From Phoronis australis (taxonomy: Eukaryota > Phoronida > Phoronidae), in the NCBI GenBank assembly GCA_002633005.1, contig NMRA01000177.1, forward strand, positions 263,942-325,941: a stretch of DNA of 62,000 bases, in the 5' to 3' direction. Below the pieces are notes generated by a model. That model had not been told where the DNA came from. It made no database searches and saw only the letters and a program-made list of their open reading frames with translations. Each line of letters begins with the position of its first letter. The stretch's first letter is position 1. The translations under genes were made by a program, and so were the position numbers. This document shows positions 41,260-54,760 of this stretch, piece after piece.

Positions 41260-41720
41260 AAATATCTAAAATAACTACAGAAATTCACTGGAGAAAAGAG
41301 TATAATTATTTTCTGAAAGTACGAATCCTGTAGACTTTGATTTTTAACTAATCTGTCGTTGACTGGGTCATGTGACCGCGTCTTTTTATTACAGTAGCAA
41401 AAAACAAAGATTCCAATTACATGACCAAATTTCATTTGATACAGATGCTCAGGATGACACCTCAAGAACGCTGTTTGTATCGTTGCATTTTCATTATATG
41501 CAATTTTTATTTTTTTCACATTCGGAAAGGCCCATTTTCCATCATAGCTCCTCTTGCAAAAGTGCCAACATCTGAAAAGAATCCCTAACAGTGTTTTGGA
41601 GAGTAGTGTATAAGCAATTAGAGTCTGGAAATTTGATGGGAATCCAGCCAGTCATTTCTCAGAAACAATATGCTAAATTTGGACATTTTAGGTTCCTGAT
41701 GTATAACTTTAGAATGATCA
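41260..41720 (+). repeat. Dispersed AT-rich repeat family, copy
   Basis: Contains TTTTTAACTAATCTGTCG, GGGTCATGTGACCGCGTC, AGTGTTTTGGAGAGTAGTG and AAATTTGGACATTTTAGG in the order seen at 27.2 and 36.2 kb. Confidence 0.55.
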
Positions 41721-41986
41721 GGTGCTCCAGTTTTTGGGACTGCTGGTTTAATTACGAAAAGGAAATAGGTAATTTCTTAACACCAACGCCTTGAAAGTTA
41801 AGTCAATTCCATGTACTGGCTTGTCTGGAAGGGCATCTTTTGCCACATCGGGACCTTTTTAGCGTTTCGCATATCTGCGGAATGACACAGATCCTGAAAT
41901 CGACGTGGAATGACGAGGCACATTTATTTACACCAATTAACATGAATTTTCTAGCGTAAGAATCCTGACGGGCGTATGCAGCAACA

Positions 41987-42415
41987 GTGAGCCCGTTTGC
42001 ATGAAAATGAGTCCCATATGGGACTCGACTAAGTTCTCTAAATCTACCGCGTATTTGTGGGCTTGTGAAAACAAGGATTGTCCTTTCTTATACTGTTAGA
42101 AACTCATTATTAAGCAAGAGTTTAGCTTTGATACAAACCGTCAGAGTGAACTCTACGTTGAATTATCAGTATTAATGAAAATAAGTAGAGATCATTTCAC
42201 ACAACGCCCCTAATTTAAAGACGAAGTCCCTAATAATTACGACTCAATTAAGGGTTCAGTTTTTAGTTATATCATATGACTAATGACATTTTCTAAAAAT
42301 ATGATAGAAAAATATACCGACTGTGAGTGAAGAACGATACAAATACACAAAGGATTTAGAGAACTTAGTTGAGTCCCTATTTGGGACTGTTTCATGCAAT
42401 CGGGCACAGATCATT
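41987..42415. mobile_element. MITE-like inverted-repeat element
   Basis: The ends are inverted copies about 55-65 bp long. The left arm has GCCCGTTTGCATGAAAA, AGTCCCATATGGGACTCG and ACTAAGTTCTCTAAATC. The right arm reads GATTTAGAGAACTTAGTTGA, GTCCCTATTTGGGACTG and TTTCATGCAATCGGGC. The centre is AT-rich with no coding potential. This is typical of a small non-autonomous DNA transposon. Confidence 0.65.
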
Positions 42416-43079
42416 TTTGTGATGAATTCTAGGGAATTTCAGTGCTAGTATAGGCCTCTTTTTGATCGTCTCTTATGAGCGGATTTTACTGCAACTAAAA
42501 AAAATTGATTTTAAATTGATTTCTAGCATGTCCGAAGGAAATTTTGTCATTATTGCTTCATTTGAGTGTTCTAGGGTTGACTCTCGTTTCGTTGAGAGGA
42601 AAATAAAGCTTGTCCTATCAATGACTTTTTATCCCTCGGCTTTCTTCTACAAATTAACACTGATGTTCAGACCGTGAGCGAAAAAAATTCAGCAGTGACA
42701 TGGCAAGGATTAGGCCTATAGCCACCGGGGTGTCCCCGTCGCCATTATGATTTCTTGTCGTGTCGTTCGTAACTACTACTGTGTTCCAGTTTTACGCCCA
42801 TCCACCTATTTCGAGCATCCCTTCTCCAGTTTCCATCACTCCCTTTGGTGAGGGTCGCCGGAATGGTCAGGCCTACCCACGTCCGATAGGTTACGCCACT
42901 GAATGAAATATTTGTGGCACTCTTGTAACCATTGCTCCGTGACACTTGAAAACGACAATCTTTGTGACATTTTATTTTGTACTTACATAACTGTGTTTAT
43001 GGTACCTCTTCTGCGGCCATTGGCCCAAGTTCCAGCCACAAACACAATTTCTAGTGCCTGTGATTTTGCCAGGAATCGT

Positions 43080-43174
43080 TCTGAAACCAATCACCTCTCA
43101 CCTCTTGCTTGTTCATGACGTCACATCTATCATGGCCGCCAAAACTTGGAGTATGGATTGTCGACCTCAGTGTA
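43080..43174 (+). promoter_or_regulatory. Promoter-like cluster: CCAAT, palindromic CRE, YY1-like site
   Basis: ACCAATCA (about 43086-43093), the full palindromic CRE TGACGTCA (43116-43123) and ATCATGGCCGCCA (from 43129) lie within 50 bp on the + strand, in the spacing seen at many animal housekeeping promoters. A short frame from the ATG at 43132 (MAAKTWSMDCRPQC) ends in TAA after 15 codons, just before AAAAG|GTAAAT. This may be the first exon of the gene that continues at 59.8 kb. Confidence 0.35.
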
Positions 43175-43354
43175 AATAAAAGGTAAATGTTTCATTTCAG
43201 GGTTTACAGCTATACTGCTTGATTACTAACTGAAACCTTGTCGTTCTTTTACACAATATTGCATCGTAAATAAATTTGCAACTTTGTAGTTTTTCTGTAA
43301 TTATCGTTAGTTTTTACTCAAGTCTGATCAATTTTCTCCGTTCTCGTGATTTCG

Positions 43355-43423
43355 ATGGTCCCACCTGTTGATGAGATTGTCAGTCGATTCAAGGACGAGT
43401 TAAAAGTTCACCTTATCATCAAG
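43355..43423 (+). CDS. Low-confidence candidate exon with start codon
   Basis: ATG followed by 23 open codons (MVPPVDEIVSRFKDELKVHL and three more) ending exactly at AAG|GTACAA. The composition is protein-like, but the stretch is short, the donor is mediocre and no partner exon is certain. Confidence 0.15.
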
Positions 43424-44672
43424 GTACAAATAACTCATCGCTTCTTGCTTCGTCATCACCTGTGACGATCCGGTTTGAATTACACTCCGTTTTGCTTCAA
43501 ATGAATTTAACAGTATGTTAGAAACCAGTTCGAGAACTATTTTTCACAAGTAAAATCAGGCGAAGGTGCCACGGTAAATACTAGGTTTCCCCTGGTAGCC
43601 TGGGAGTCCTAAATAAGTTTTCCTGTAAGCAGAAGTCCTCTGAATTACTCCTTTATGGAGAATAATGCATAAGTAACATAAGTAAATGGGTGTTATTCTT
43701 TGTTATTTACTTATGTAAGGGTGAGGTCAAAGATTAACACCCAAAATTATTGCTAATTTTTGCATTTCAGAGGTTCTTGAGTGATCTAATAGTAACCAGG
43801 GTAATCTTGGTCAGAGCTGTGTGTTCGTTATTTTTCAATTTATATTTTAACTTATTGCTAATTTGATGCAAAAACAAATTACTGCAATATGTGATAAAAG
43901 GGTATGAGATCTTCTCAATCATACTGAGTTACTCAAATGAAAATTTTGTCACATATTCTTAAATGAAAAAAAAAATTACTCGGGGGAAATGTACTTACTG
44001 CGAAAACTGGCACGTCTTGATCTAGCCTGTATACCAGAGAATGTTCTGCAAATTATGCTTAACTCTGGCTACATTATAAAAGTTGTGTCATTGTTTGACC
44101 CATTGTGAGTGTAGATGGACACCTTTGAAGCCAGTTGGGGGTATTTAAATCCTTCCAAATCGAACAAATACTCCCACAATCCACATTTTTTCTGAATAAT
44201 CCTTCATTCTGCCAACAAAATCGTGAAGTGAGCCATCTCCGTTCTGATAGCATCTCTGCACATGTCTATTGCGTGTAATTTTTTTAATCAGTGATGTCAA
44301 CTTCTGTGTCTTTGGGAGTGAGCCAATGACAAATACACTACACTGGTGATCCGCATGAGTTTGCTGGTACTCAAACCTTGGACACCAGGTCCACTCCACT
44401 CATACCTGGGTAAATTAGCACCGTTTACGTATGAAGAGACATGATTAACTAATGAAATCTCCGCCATTACCTTCCGGTTGGATTTGTGTTGATATTCAGG
44501 AGACTTGGTGGACCATGTGAAAGATACACAGCATTTATACCGCATTCAGTCTAACTATTGCGTTGCCACCTGGAGGTGTTTATGGACAACAACTGAGATA
44601 GCTTGAATGTGATGTCGTGGCATTCATCCACACACCCTCTCAAACACCTCTCTGGTCTTGGTTTTTTAATGC

Positions 44673-44720
44673 TATTATTATTATTATTATTATTGTTATT
44701 ATTATTATTGTTATTATTAT
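44673..44720. repeat. (ATT)n microsatellite
   Basis: About 16 trinucleotide units, mostly TTA with two GTT interruptions. Confidence 0.97.
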
Positions 44721-45979
44721 CAATATTTTATTTTGCAACTGATAATGATACATGTTTGCTACTCTATCATGGAAGTTCAAATTTAAGAGTTACTGGACAT
44801 TGTAACACACATACACATATACATAAACAATTAACATAAACAAATTATGTAATACTTTTGTCTTGACAATACATTTTTCAAACCAGGTATGGTTTGTTCA
44901 TAGTGGTCTATGTAGTAAGAGGCCTTACTCACTGTGGTCTGGTGATATTTGAACCCGAGGGAACACTACTTTGGCAATGAATTCCACTTCCATCCAGCTG
45001 TCATGATGATGAATTTCGGGTCGTTTTGGCCGAATGATTTTGGCTTTTACTGAAGGTCACACACAGTGCAGAACAGGCAGAGCCGAATGGTTTAAAATAT
45101 GACCCTATTATGTTCCACAATGTCAAAAGCTTGATTTCTTATATGACTTCTATATGTGAAGAAGCCAGTTTTTATTAAGCACGTTTACTTAATTCATGAC
45201 TAATCTATTGGCAGACCTTCAACATTAGTTGATTTCTATTTCATTCCCAGACGCTTTTCGGTATATCCGTGTCATTATGCTTTTAGTTTTCATCTCATAA
45301 TAAATAGTCTAAAACAAGATAGATTTACAAATGTTATAAAAAATGTATATTTGTAGTCCTGGTTACGGTTTTATCAAAGGTCGCAAGTCTGGTCATAGCT
45401 ATGATGGTGGTTGGCGCATTTCTGGGCAATAGTCGCGGGATCCCCAGGTGTTGAGAACCATTTTTTTGCCTGTTACGGTATTTAGTAGAGGAAACTGGTT
45501 CTCAAAATGCAGTGCCCCTGTAAGTGACTATCATGCATTTTTGTGAGGGTGACACTGCCTTTGTGCGTGAGCAAAATGACTGACGCTACAAACATAAATG
45601 CGATCGAAGTAGTGCCCTCCTTCATAAACTCTTTATGAATCGTTCGCCAAAAAAAAACGTTTTAGTGAAGACCAGACTGATCTTAAACAGGAACTCTTGT
45701 TTACTAGCAAATCCGTAATTAACCAAAATATTGGTGATGATTTTCCAGTCATCACTTTGGAATGAACTTTTTACAGCCTACACTTTCTGTTTCCATTTCA
45801 AAAAATATGAATGTCAAAACCAGCTAAGCCAGGCACAATTGGAAATTCTCATAAACAACAAAAGATTAGAGTTGTCTGTTAACTTATTAATTCTGTCTTG
45901 ATGCATGTAGAAACAGTCGAACCGATTTTTGCATTTCGCTATGAGGAAATACAATTATTATATTTTAAAATTTTCTTAA

Positions 45980-47240
45980 AGGCGAAGGCAACCTTTTTTC
46001 ATGTCACTTTTAGCAAAAATAAGGTTCGTTGATTATCCCAGACACATTTTTCACTTAATTACAGCTTTTTGTAATTTGATTAATTTCTCATCCTCTACTC
46101 CGGTCTCCGGAAGTGATGTTTTCGGAGGCAAGAGTTTTGCGCCAATTTCTTTTCATTATAGTCTGACTATGAGAGCTGTCGCGTCAGTCGTTCAACCTCG
46201 GTTGTGATAAGTTTGGTCGTTGTTTGCTTTTGTTTACTAGTCAGTCAACATGCCACGCTGTTGCTGCGTGCCGGGATGTACTCATTATCGTCTCTCGCGC
46301 TTTGGGAACCTTGCGTCGCTTTCCGAAGGATGACGCACTTCGCCGTACTTGGCTAGCTCGTTCATGTGAAGAACGCAGCGCTACCCGTCCACGCAACGTA
46401 CAAAGCAGTGGAGGGTTACCGAGGGTGGCAAGCATTTTCTGTTGTCAGATTACGACAGAGATATGTACGCTGAATTGATGAAGGTCTCTGCAAAACAACG
46501 CCTGAAGAAGGGTACCATACCGTCGCTGTTGATTCCCGGCAGTGCCCCGTACGTTTTTGAAGCGAGAAGCCTCGCGAGCTGTGGCCTCTATATACAGTGA
46601 CTGGAGGCACTTCCTCTGCTGTCACCCGTGCCTCCGAACGTACCCCATTGCGTGCAATTCCGGTAACAAGCAGTGATTCACCCTATGCTGTTGTCTCTAG
46701 CCCAGAGCCAGTAAGCAGCCCTGCAGCGATTTTGAGTAGTGGGAGTGAATACAGGCCCAGTTCGACACCCAGTGAATAGGACAGCTCGTCATCCAATATA
46801 CAGATCGGTGAGCCTAAGTTTGATAAGTTTATTGTGGACTTGTATGGAGCTATTTAGAAGGTGCCAGGTCTGTGGCGAGGGAGTCACACGGCGGAATGTA
46901 AGAAGTTTGGGTGCTCAGATCTCCCTCCAGTGGGAGTGTGTCGCGGGACACTCAGGCAAGTGGGACAGTTCTTCCTCTGTACGTGAGACGATAATAAGTA
47001 CACCCCAGTACGCAGCAACAGTGTGGGATGTTGACTGACTCGTAAGCAAAAGCAATCGACGACCGGACTTACCACAACTGAGGTAGAACAATGACTGACT
47101 CGACTGCTCTCACAGTCAGACTATATAAAAAGAAATTGGCGCAAAATTCTTGCCTCATTAAATAAGTGGAAAATATATCTGGGATAATCAACGAACCTTA
47201 TTTTTGCTAAAAATGACATGAAAAAAGGTTGCCTTCGCCT
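45980..47240 (+). mobile_element. Internally deleted THAP-type TIR DNA transposon
   Basis: The ends are long inverted repeats: the left begins AGGCGAAGGCAACCTTTTTT and continues through TAAGGTTCGTTGATTATCCC to about 46207. The right arm, 47070-47240, is its complement and ends GGTTGCCTTCGCCT. Between them on the + strand are the remains of a protein with a THAP zinc finger and a downstream Cys/His/Trp motif, but no DDE transposase core. A TTAA abuts the left end (45976-45979), but no matching TTAA is seen on the right, so the target-site duplication is unresolved. Confidence 0.75.
46249..47038 (+). pseudogene. THAP-domain transposon protein remnant, frameshifted
   Basis: THAP fingers are C2CH zinc-binding DNA-recognition domains shared by P-element-like and Kolobok-like transposases. 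ATG at 46249 opens MPRCCCVPGCTHYR. The frame then shifts, and RRFPKDDALRRTWLARS follows in another frame. After a further shift, KHFLLSDYDRDMY and LKKGTIPSLLIP complete the domain. A Ser/Pro-rich stretch (46597-46779) and then FRRCQVCGEGV with WECVAGHSGKWDSSSS (46850-46985), typical of this transposon class, follow in other frames. Several frame breaks and missing catalytic parts mean it is dead. Confidence 0.7.
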
Positions 47241-50200
47241 ACATTTTTTTGCTTGAAAATGGAAAGTTGTGTTGTCTAGAGATGCATTGTCTCTGTTTGT
47301 GTTGGGGACGTCCATTTGCCTTCATGGATTATGTGTAGGGGCTGCACTGACCGTTGTCCTCTCTGAGGAATGACCCCGATAACCAGTGACCTGTGTTCTA
47401 ATTCTGCCTCAGATTTTGCATAAATTAGCTTCAGTGTATTTATTCAGAGGTGGCCTGTTTGTTAGAGAGATTATCCTAGAATTACCAAGTCAACATGCAG
47501 TATTGATCTTGTGCTCATGGACAGGATATGTTCTGGATCTCTGATGCAAAGGTGTGCATGCGTAGGTGTATGCTTGTGTGTGAGTTGTTTTGAATATTCA
47601 TCACTTTTCTCGCGTTGTTTTGTTGACACTTCAGTTTTGAGCTGTGGTTGGTTTTTAATTTCTTGTAGTCGTGGGAAAGTTGGCTCTGTCATTCTTTGTG
47701 TGTTTTTGTGTCTGCAAAAATTCTTCCATCATTTCGTCCAAAAGTATTAACCAGAGTTGCCATTTTTCGCTCGTTCTTCCGTAGACTACGCACCGTAGTA
47801 CACAACTGTACTGTTGTTTTATGACTACCCACAAGCCTTGCCACTAATGGAATAAAAAGTTCTTAATAATCTTTTTGTTGAGATATTGGTCGTAATAGAA
47901 TTTCTCATTGTGAAGAACTTCTGTATGTGCATTGCTTATGTGTGCTAACGAGTATTTACATGTCGTAAAGTGCATGCTTTTCTTTTCCCCACACGGACAC
48001 TGTGTTGTTCTTTGTGGTAAATCCTGTGGCCTATTCCCAAGGTACACTTTTTCCCAGCGCCATCTCTGAAGTAGACTAAGCTATAGAATGAAGTGACCCA
48101 AAGTTATCATTGGGTTATTAAAGTTATTACACTTGTTCTGAAAATGAATAAAGTGCTCACAGTGGTAGAATAACAGATATTTGAGTCAATTGTTATCGAA
48201 TGATTACTCATGCAGTTATTGGCACTGCCACCTGCCGATAACTGTTTCCCACCGTGTGGAAACATCGATGGCCTTCTGTTGAATCCTTCTGTAGGCTAAT
48301 ATTACGGTATATTAAAACGTGCATGAGTCAGAAGACTTCAAGTTTCCTTCAGTAAAATGTTGGAGAGTATGAGGATTTTTTTGTCTGAACTGATCTATTG
48401 TTACTAATAAGTGAGTTTCGTACGTTTAATTGGGAGCTAAAATTCTGATGAGATGGGGTTCACAGAGAAACATACCCGTATGTAATGAAGTCTCAGCGTA
48501 TAAACTGGAGGTGGATGGGCATGTTTGTTTAAAATTGAAAATTTCTAAATTTTGTGTGTGGGAATTAAGCCTAGCATGAGGATTACCATAACTCCAAGTT
48601 ACACTCTGTGAAACATTGACAAGTCAAGGTTGGCCCAAAGGCCTTGTACACATTGTTGAGCTTGTCAATATCATTTTACACTAAAAGATTAAGGTGGTAA
48701 TTATTTGTCATGTAAAGCAGAAAAAGTTCAATATGATTGTCTGAGCTTTTCAAACTCGGATCAAGATTTCAAAACCTCTGAGCTTTTCAAACATGGTGCA
48801 GCAAACTGGATGTTTGCCGGTGTTGGTGAACACTGCTGGGTGCTGACATTGCTCTGAGGTCATTTCATGCTTGTGACCCTAGATGGAGCTGTTTATTATA
48901 GGCATCAGTATTTGTTTAATTACCCTGTGTGTGTAGGTATGGGGGGGGGGCTGTTTCATTAAAATGTTGTTACATCACCATGTTTTTTACATACAGGCTG
49001 AAAGACCTACTCCAAAACGTTCTATCGTACTAGTGGTTACTAGTCCCTGTGTTAAGTTGTAAAGTTACAGCGCTTTAGTGAAACAGACCTATGCAACTTA
49101 TGATCTTTTTCATGAAAATCTCGGAAGTCCTAATTTTGATAACCCTCACCCAAACTGAAACATATTAGAACCAATTCCATTTAAAGAAGACTGCATTTCG
49201 TATGACATCTGAAAGTCTCACATGAACCCTATTAGCCATTTCTGAGTTACATTGTTCCAATATTTTTGTCCTACTCCAAAATAACCGTAAAATAAGCGTG
49301 GAGCATTGCCTGGGGAAAACTACTTGTGTGACCATTCAACAAAAGGCAAGGAATAGCAGGTCGTTGGCCTGCTCCGTCTAGAGGTCCTGGGAACTCTTTT
49401 AATTACATACTTAAAACTCCCTGGTTTGTAAGCTCTGGTTTATACAGCTCAATTGACCGATTCATATATCCGTTGAGTTGTGCCGCCCATGAGAGCCTGC
49501 AGGAAACTAGTCATACTGGAGTTCAGTTTCATGCTTTGATATGATCAGTGTACACTTATTTCCCTAAAGCGTTCCTACACACGAGTGCAACCTAGTATTT
49601 CTTCCAATACAAAACACACCCAGTTCTGCCATATTAACATGCGCACTCCTGTTTTTTCCTGATAAGCACCTGGTGCTGCTAAAAACTACGGTAGGGCTTT
49701 TATACGGTCGCACAGGACTGACGGGAGCATGCTTGCCTTACAATAAGAGGGCCAGATATTCAAGCAGGTTTCAGAATGTTGGAGGCTAAATACAGTGGTG
49801 TCTTTGTACATGTTCGTGGTATTTTTAAATGGTGAGCACTATTTTACATGATTAAAATATGTATCGAGTGGAATTGATTTTTTGCTTCAATGGCTAGGTG
49901 CGCCGCTGCAAACTTGCTCTGCTGTAGTTTAGAATTATTATTATCTTGATGTGTTGACTCTTTCTGATGGGTATCTGGTGTGTGAGTGTTGAAACGATGC
50001 CAAATTGTTTTCATAGCATTAATTTGTTGACGTATCTCTTTCTGTTACTTAATGTTAAGGCTGAATTTCAAAACTCATCATTTGGGCCATTTGGGTGCGC
50101 TTGATTGTCAAGATCGGGCTGTTGACATTTGTTTCGCGGTGGCACCTTACCCGCGAGACCGATATAGCCCCACAGAGAGTGCAGGTTGGGGCGTCATTGC

Positions 50201-53200
50201 TTAGTGATACATTCAGCTCACAGGTGACACACATGCATGCACATGGTCACATCCCCAGCAGAGACTGTGTGTTCTATGATTGAGGTTCCACTGTGTGATC
50301 TGTTTGTTCAAGGTCCTAAAACCTTGTTATGGTCACTGTCAAGTGGACATAACTCCTGGCTAATGTGGGCTGGGCCTGGCCTGGATAAATAACACCTTTT
50401 ATTGTGTGTTTATGAGTGGATTGTGCTCCCAGAGTCCAGGTAGAGAGAAGAGAGGGATTCATTGACATAACCTTTGACTGTATTCAAGTGATGCTTGGAG
50501 GGTACTGTAAAGGTGTTCTATCAACTGAGTTATGGATGCCAGGGTACATGAAGGATGTACAGGGTTTGTGTGCATTTGTTAAAGGGATGCCACTTGTCAC
50601 TGACCTTTACACTCTCTGGTCAAGAACAATCAGAGTTGTAGGTTGAATGGTGCAGGTGCTAGTCCCCTTTTTAGTCATTGTTCCGATCTATTCATGGTAC
50701 ACTTTGGAGGGAGTAAACAGTCACACATGATACTGTTGGTGGCAATGTTTCGTGCTTTCTATCTTCAATTTTGTTTTGGTCTGTCAGTTAGAGAGCGTTA
50801 TATCTGGTCTCTGTTTTATGTGGCTATGAAGCCCCAAAGTCAGATGAAGATGGCGGTTGCTGGAAGTGGTGGCTTTTGTGTGCTTGATCAGGTATCAATT
50901 CGTCCATTTGAAGAAACGTGCTATGTGCTTACGTTCGTTATCTTGTTGTTGCGCAAGGATTAGTATGGAAACATCCTCTGTTCCATATTAGTACATGTGT
51001 CCTTCACAAAAAATGGCTGTCCCCAAATAATAGAAGTCCGTCATTTTATAATCCCTCTTAAATATCCACGTTGTTTAAGTATACCATTGATAGATATGCA
51101 AATTAGTTCCATTCAACTGTCCCAGTCAAGCAGATAACTTTCATGATTTAAAAGTGGCCTTAATAGGCTAGGATTGCAGTTGAAAATACATACTTTTCAG
51201 TAAATATTGCAAACGGAATTGGCAAATCCAAGTTCCCTTTAATGGTGATACCCACATGTTATGTCTTTTTTCAATGGACATCACAACTACCGAAGGTAAC
51301 ATTGTGATTCGCAAAATTTAGTCAAAGTTGTGCCTTACCAGTGTTCTGCCTTCAGCCCTATGTCTGAGTCAATTTTCGACACCCTCATTAGGACCCCCTT
51401 GTTAAGCATTTGGATGATCTGTTCAGGTCCGAGTAAAGTAAGCTAGTAAGTAGTGTCTCTTTTGGTTAGCAGCAGCTCTGGAAACTCACTGGCATGTTCG
51501 GAATAAAAAAAGTTTGGTCAGATTTGATGTAGGATATAAACTTCATTGCGGACCCGTGTATCCATAGTAACATACCACACTACAACAGCTATTTGACTTG
51601 GGATCATAAAAACTGAGGTCTCCACATGTTTTGGTCACGGACGCCTTGAGAAACTGAATCCATTTTGGAGTCCCTATTTTTGAAGTCTTCCATGAACTTC
51701 TGCTAGAGGCACTTCTTGCTAGTGAGTAGTATAGGGAAGACTTCGTGGAAAGACTCTTTACAGTGTCTGTGATTAAATGGGACGCGTTTTAAACTTAAGT
51801 GAGATTGCCTTGTTCTCCAGTATCTAGTCTCAGGTGATCAGTCACCACATTGCTACTTGAAAGTCTTCCGTTCTGAAAGCAAATTTAGTAATACACTAGC
51901 CGGGAAGTTATCAGTCACATGACTCGTGTGCAGTGGGACCACTGATGTTGACTATTTCCTTTCAGTGGCAAAAATAGAAATCGGACAATATCTGCATTTT
52001 TGTGGAGACTATAAGCTGTGTGCTTACAGTACATTTATGTGGGTATCCAATGTTTTGGCTAACAGTAATTGGGTGTGTGAATTGCAACTACTGTGATCTG
52101 AAAAGTACTGCGCATTCGTAATTGGGACTAGGTATGTACGGCTCTCATATTTTGTCAAGGGCTGCTCTTTGATGAGTTCAATTATAGCAATTTGTTAAAT
52201 TCTCTGTTTTTATTCCATCTTTTGAGCGTATTATGACTGTAGGGTATTTAGGTACACCACCATGTTGCGAAGTGTTATAACGTATCATTTTGGCCATAAC
52301 ATAATGAGGAAGAATAGAACCAGTAGAAATGCATTCATAGTTATAATATATTGCAATGTTTCGGTTCGGTTGGTTGGTTTGCTGATAAAAAGAGTCATTG
52401 TGGATAAAGGCTGTTCGTGCTGAGAGGTCCTTGAACAAGACTATCAGTTCATTTCAGTTAGTGCTATGGCCGATGTTGGACACGTACATTTCCATGTAAC
52501 TTTAATTTGTAATATTTTTTCTTCGCGCTTATTTCGTAACCCTGAAGATGATTGAAGACTGAACTGAAACATTGGAGTTTGGAATGTATTTGTATTCGCA
52601 CCTCACCACCTATTATGAGTGATTGAGTTGACACTGGTGATAATGCGAATGGCTTTGGTGGGGTGCCTTGTCCCGCCCTTTACAGGAAACATATGTACGT
52701 CAACGAAGGCTATTCAGAAGTAATATCATGACATCTCTACTGCCAGCTGCCACTGTATAATAAGTAATGCTGGCTGTCGTAAGCACGTGCGCTCTCGTAC
52801 TAAATCTCATTGTTTAACTAACTGAGGAGAATTAATTTCTTTTGTTGAAGTCGCATTTTGCCACCCGTTTTGCTGAGTCTAAAATTATGCCTTTTACTCT
52901 GATAAAATCAGCCTCACAATATTCTTTATGGTGATGTCATGCTATTTCTTTTACCGACAAGGACATCGAAATCGTCATCTACTCGAGTAAATGCTTCAGA
53001 TTTTATTGGAGTAAAGCTCCCATTATTTGCAACCGTTGAGAAATGGAAAAAAATGATCATTTGGCAATTATTTGTGTGTGAAATTTATTTTTGTGCGAAA
53101 TATATGTATAGTTCCTGTACAATTCATGTCAGTTCCACAGTGCAGCATAAACCAACCCACTGAGGATATCAAACCCAGGCTTGTGGAAGCCATGTGCAGT

Positions 53201-54630
53201 TGGGTCCTTGAATTATGCATGATTTTCGTGTTATTTTTCTGAGTCACAGTGATGGTTTGATGAGAATGGCCATAAACAAAGAATGATGGAAGCCTTATAT
53301 TTATTAATTTCATATGTGCTCTAGATCTGCACCATAGACTTGACCTCAGTAGAGATCAGCAAGTTAATTAGAGTCATTTATTAGAGAGTCTTATTAGAGA
53401 CCTGGGGTTCATTGATTAGGTCACAACTCGTAATTTGGCCAACATGAAAAAAAGATCACCATGGCTGATGATCCGGGTGGAGACTACAAAAGTATTAGAT
53501 ATTAATACACTAAAGGTGATGACATGGCTTAGGTGTGAGTCTCGTCATTTATTGATTTCAGCAAGTCAATAATTTGTGATAGTAAGCCTTCTGTAGGGAA
53601 AATGTGCTTTTGTTATCTTTCTGTTACGTGAAAAGTAAGCCTAGGTATGTGGGGTTTTGGAAACGCGGGGATATGAACTGAAAATACATCGGAAAATAGG
53701 TTGTCATCAGTGTTCGCGGAATGGCAGTCCTAGAAATAAAATAATTATGTAAAAATCAGGCGTCTGAAATGACTGACTGAACTTATCACTGACTAATGGT
53801 GAATGAAGTCTAGTTCTGGATGACACTTGCTGGCACTGATCATTTTGAGACTCCTTCCTGAGAAGTTGAACTCGTGGTAGACTCATAGACTTAAATTGGG
53901 CCATTTTTCCGAACATTTGGGGGTCTGTTGACAGAAATTCCTAGTGTGATGTCACAGCAAGATTCTTACTATCTTTGAGAAAGCAGTTTCTTTTGAAAAC
54001 CTGGCTGCTATCAGAGACTTTATAGTAAATAATTTACTCCATTGGAACTTGGAAGTATCCTGTTTATGGTAACAAATGACCTTCAACAATTAGTTCTTTT
54101 GTCATTCATTAACATAATTGTACCAGTAATGGTTCTGCTTGCATTCTAAGATTGCTTTATCACCGTTTTCCATTTCATACTTTTCACAAAATTTATCTCC
54201 TATGAATATGTAGTAGTACGGTTCCGTAGTCTTGTAAAAATTTTTTTTACGTCAACATCTAGGAGGATAAGTGGAAACCTGCGGAGTGGAATTTTGTTGA
54301 AGGATAGGCTGGGGATGGGTGGGGGGTTGTGAGTGCTGATGCGGTGCGGTGCTGTGCCGTCCATTGATGGCCAAAGCCAATCTGTACCTGCTGCTGCTTT
54401 AGGAAAAGTGACTTTAGACTTTAGGCAAAAATTTTATCTTGCGCTTCGCACAACTATTTGTAAATCTCACTTGAGGTCAGGTGTAAGGTCTCTGAGAATA
54501 TCCGCGTAACTGCTAGTTACTGAGGTAATTTCTATAAATTATTTCTGGACCATGATACGCTCATAATTACTAAACTTCTTTACAGCAATTGTGAAGAGGG
54601 ATCTTGAAGTGCCGTCCACACACAGACTTA
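47241..54630. other. Long stretch without recognised genes
   Basis: AT-rich sequence with no exon I can support. It contains a partial copy of the dispersed AT-rich family (about 49090-49280) and scattered simple-sequence runs. A non-coding 5' exon or regulatory DNA of the gene starting to the right could lie here. Confidence 0.5.
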
Positions 54631-54635
54631 CCAAA

Positions 54636-54760
54636 GAACAAGTTACTCGTGGAATGAGTTGTCTTAGGAACTGTCTGGAGCCTATTTAAACTAGTACAAC
54701 TTGCCCCACACTTGTGACAACTTATTCCTTTATCGAGGTGGGGGTAACTTGTTCTAGGGT
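54636..54760. repeat. Imperfect inverted repeat
   Basis: GAACAAGTTACTCGTGGAAT with GAGTTGTC on the left faces GACAACTTATTCCTTTATCG with GTAACTTGTTC on the right, with repeated CAACTTGC motifs between and after. Probably a small MITE remnant. Confidence 0.4.

Noticed and set aside
44145-44545. Overlapping minus-strand open frames of 82-84 codons
   Set aside because: No domain, no matching splice sites, and two overlapping frames with equal merit.
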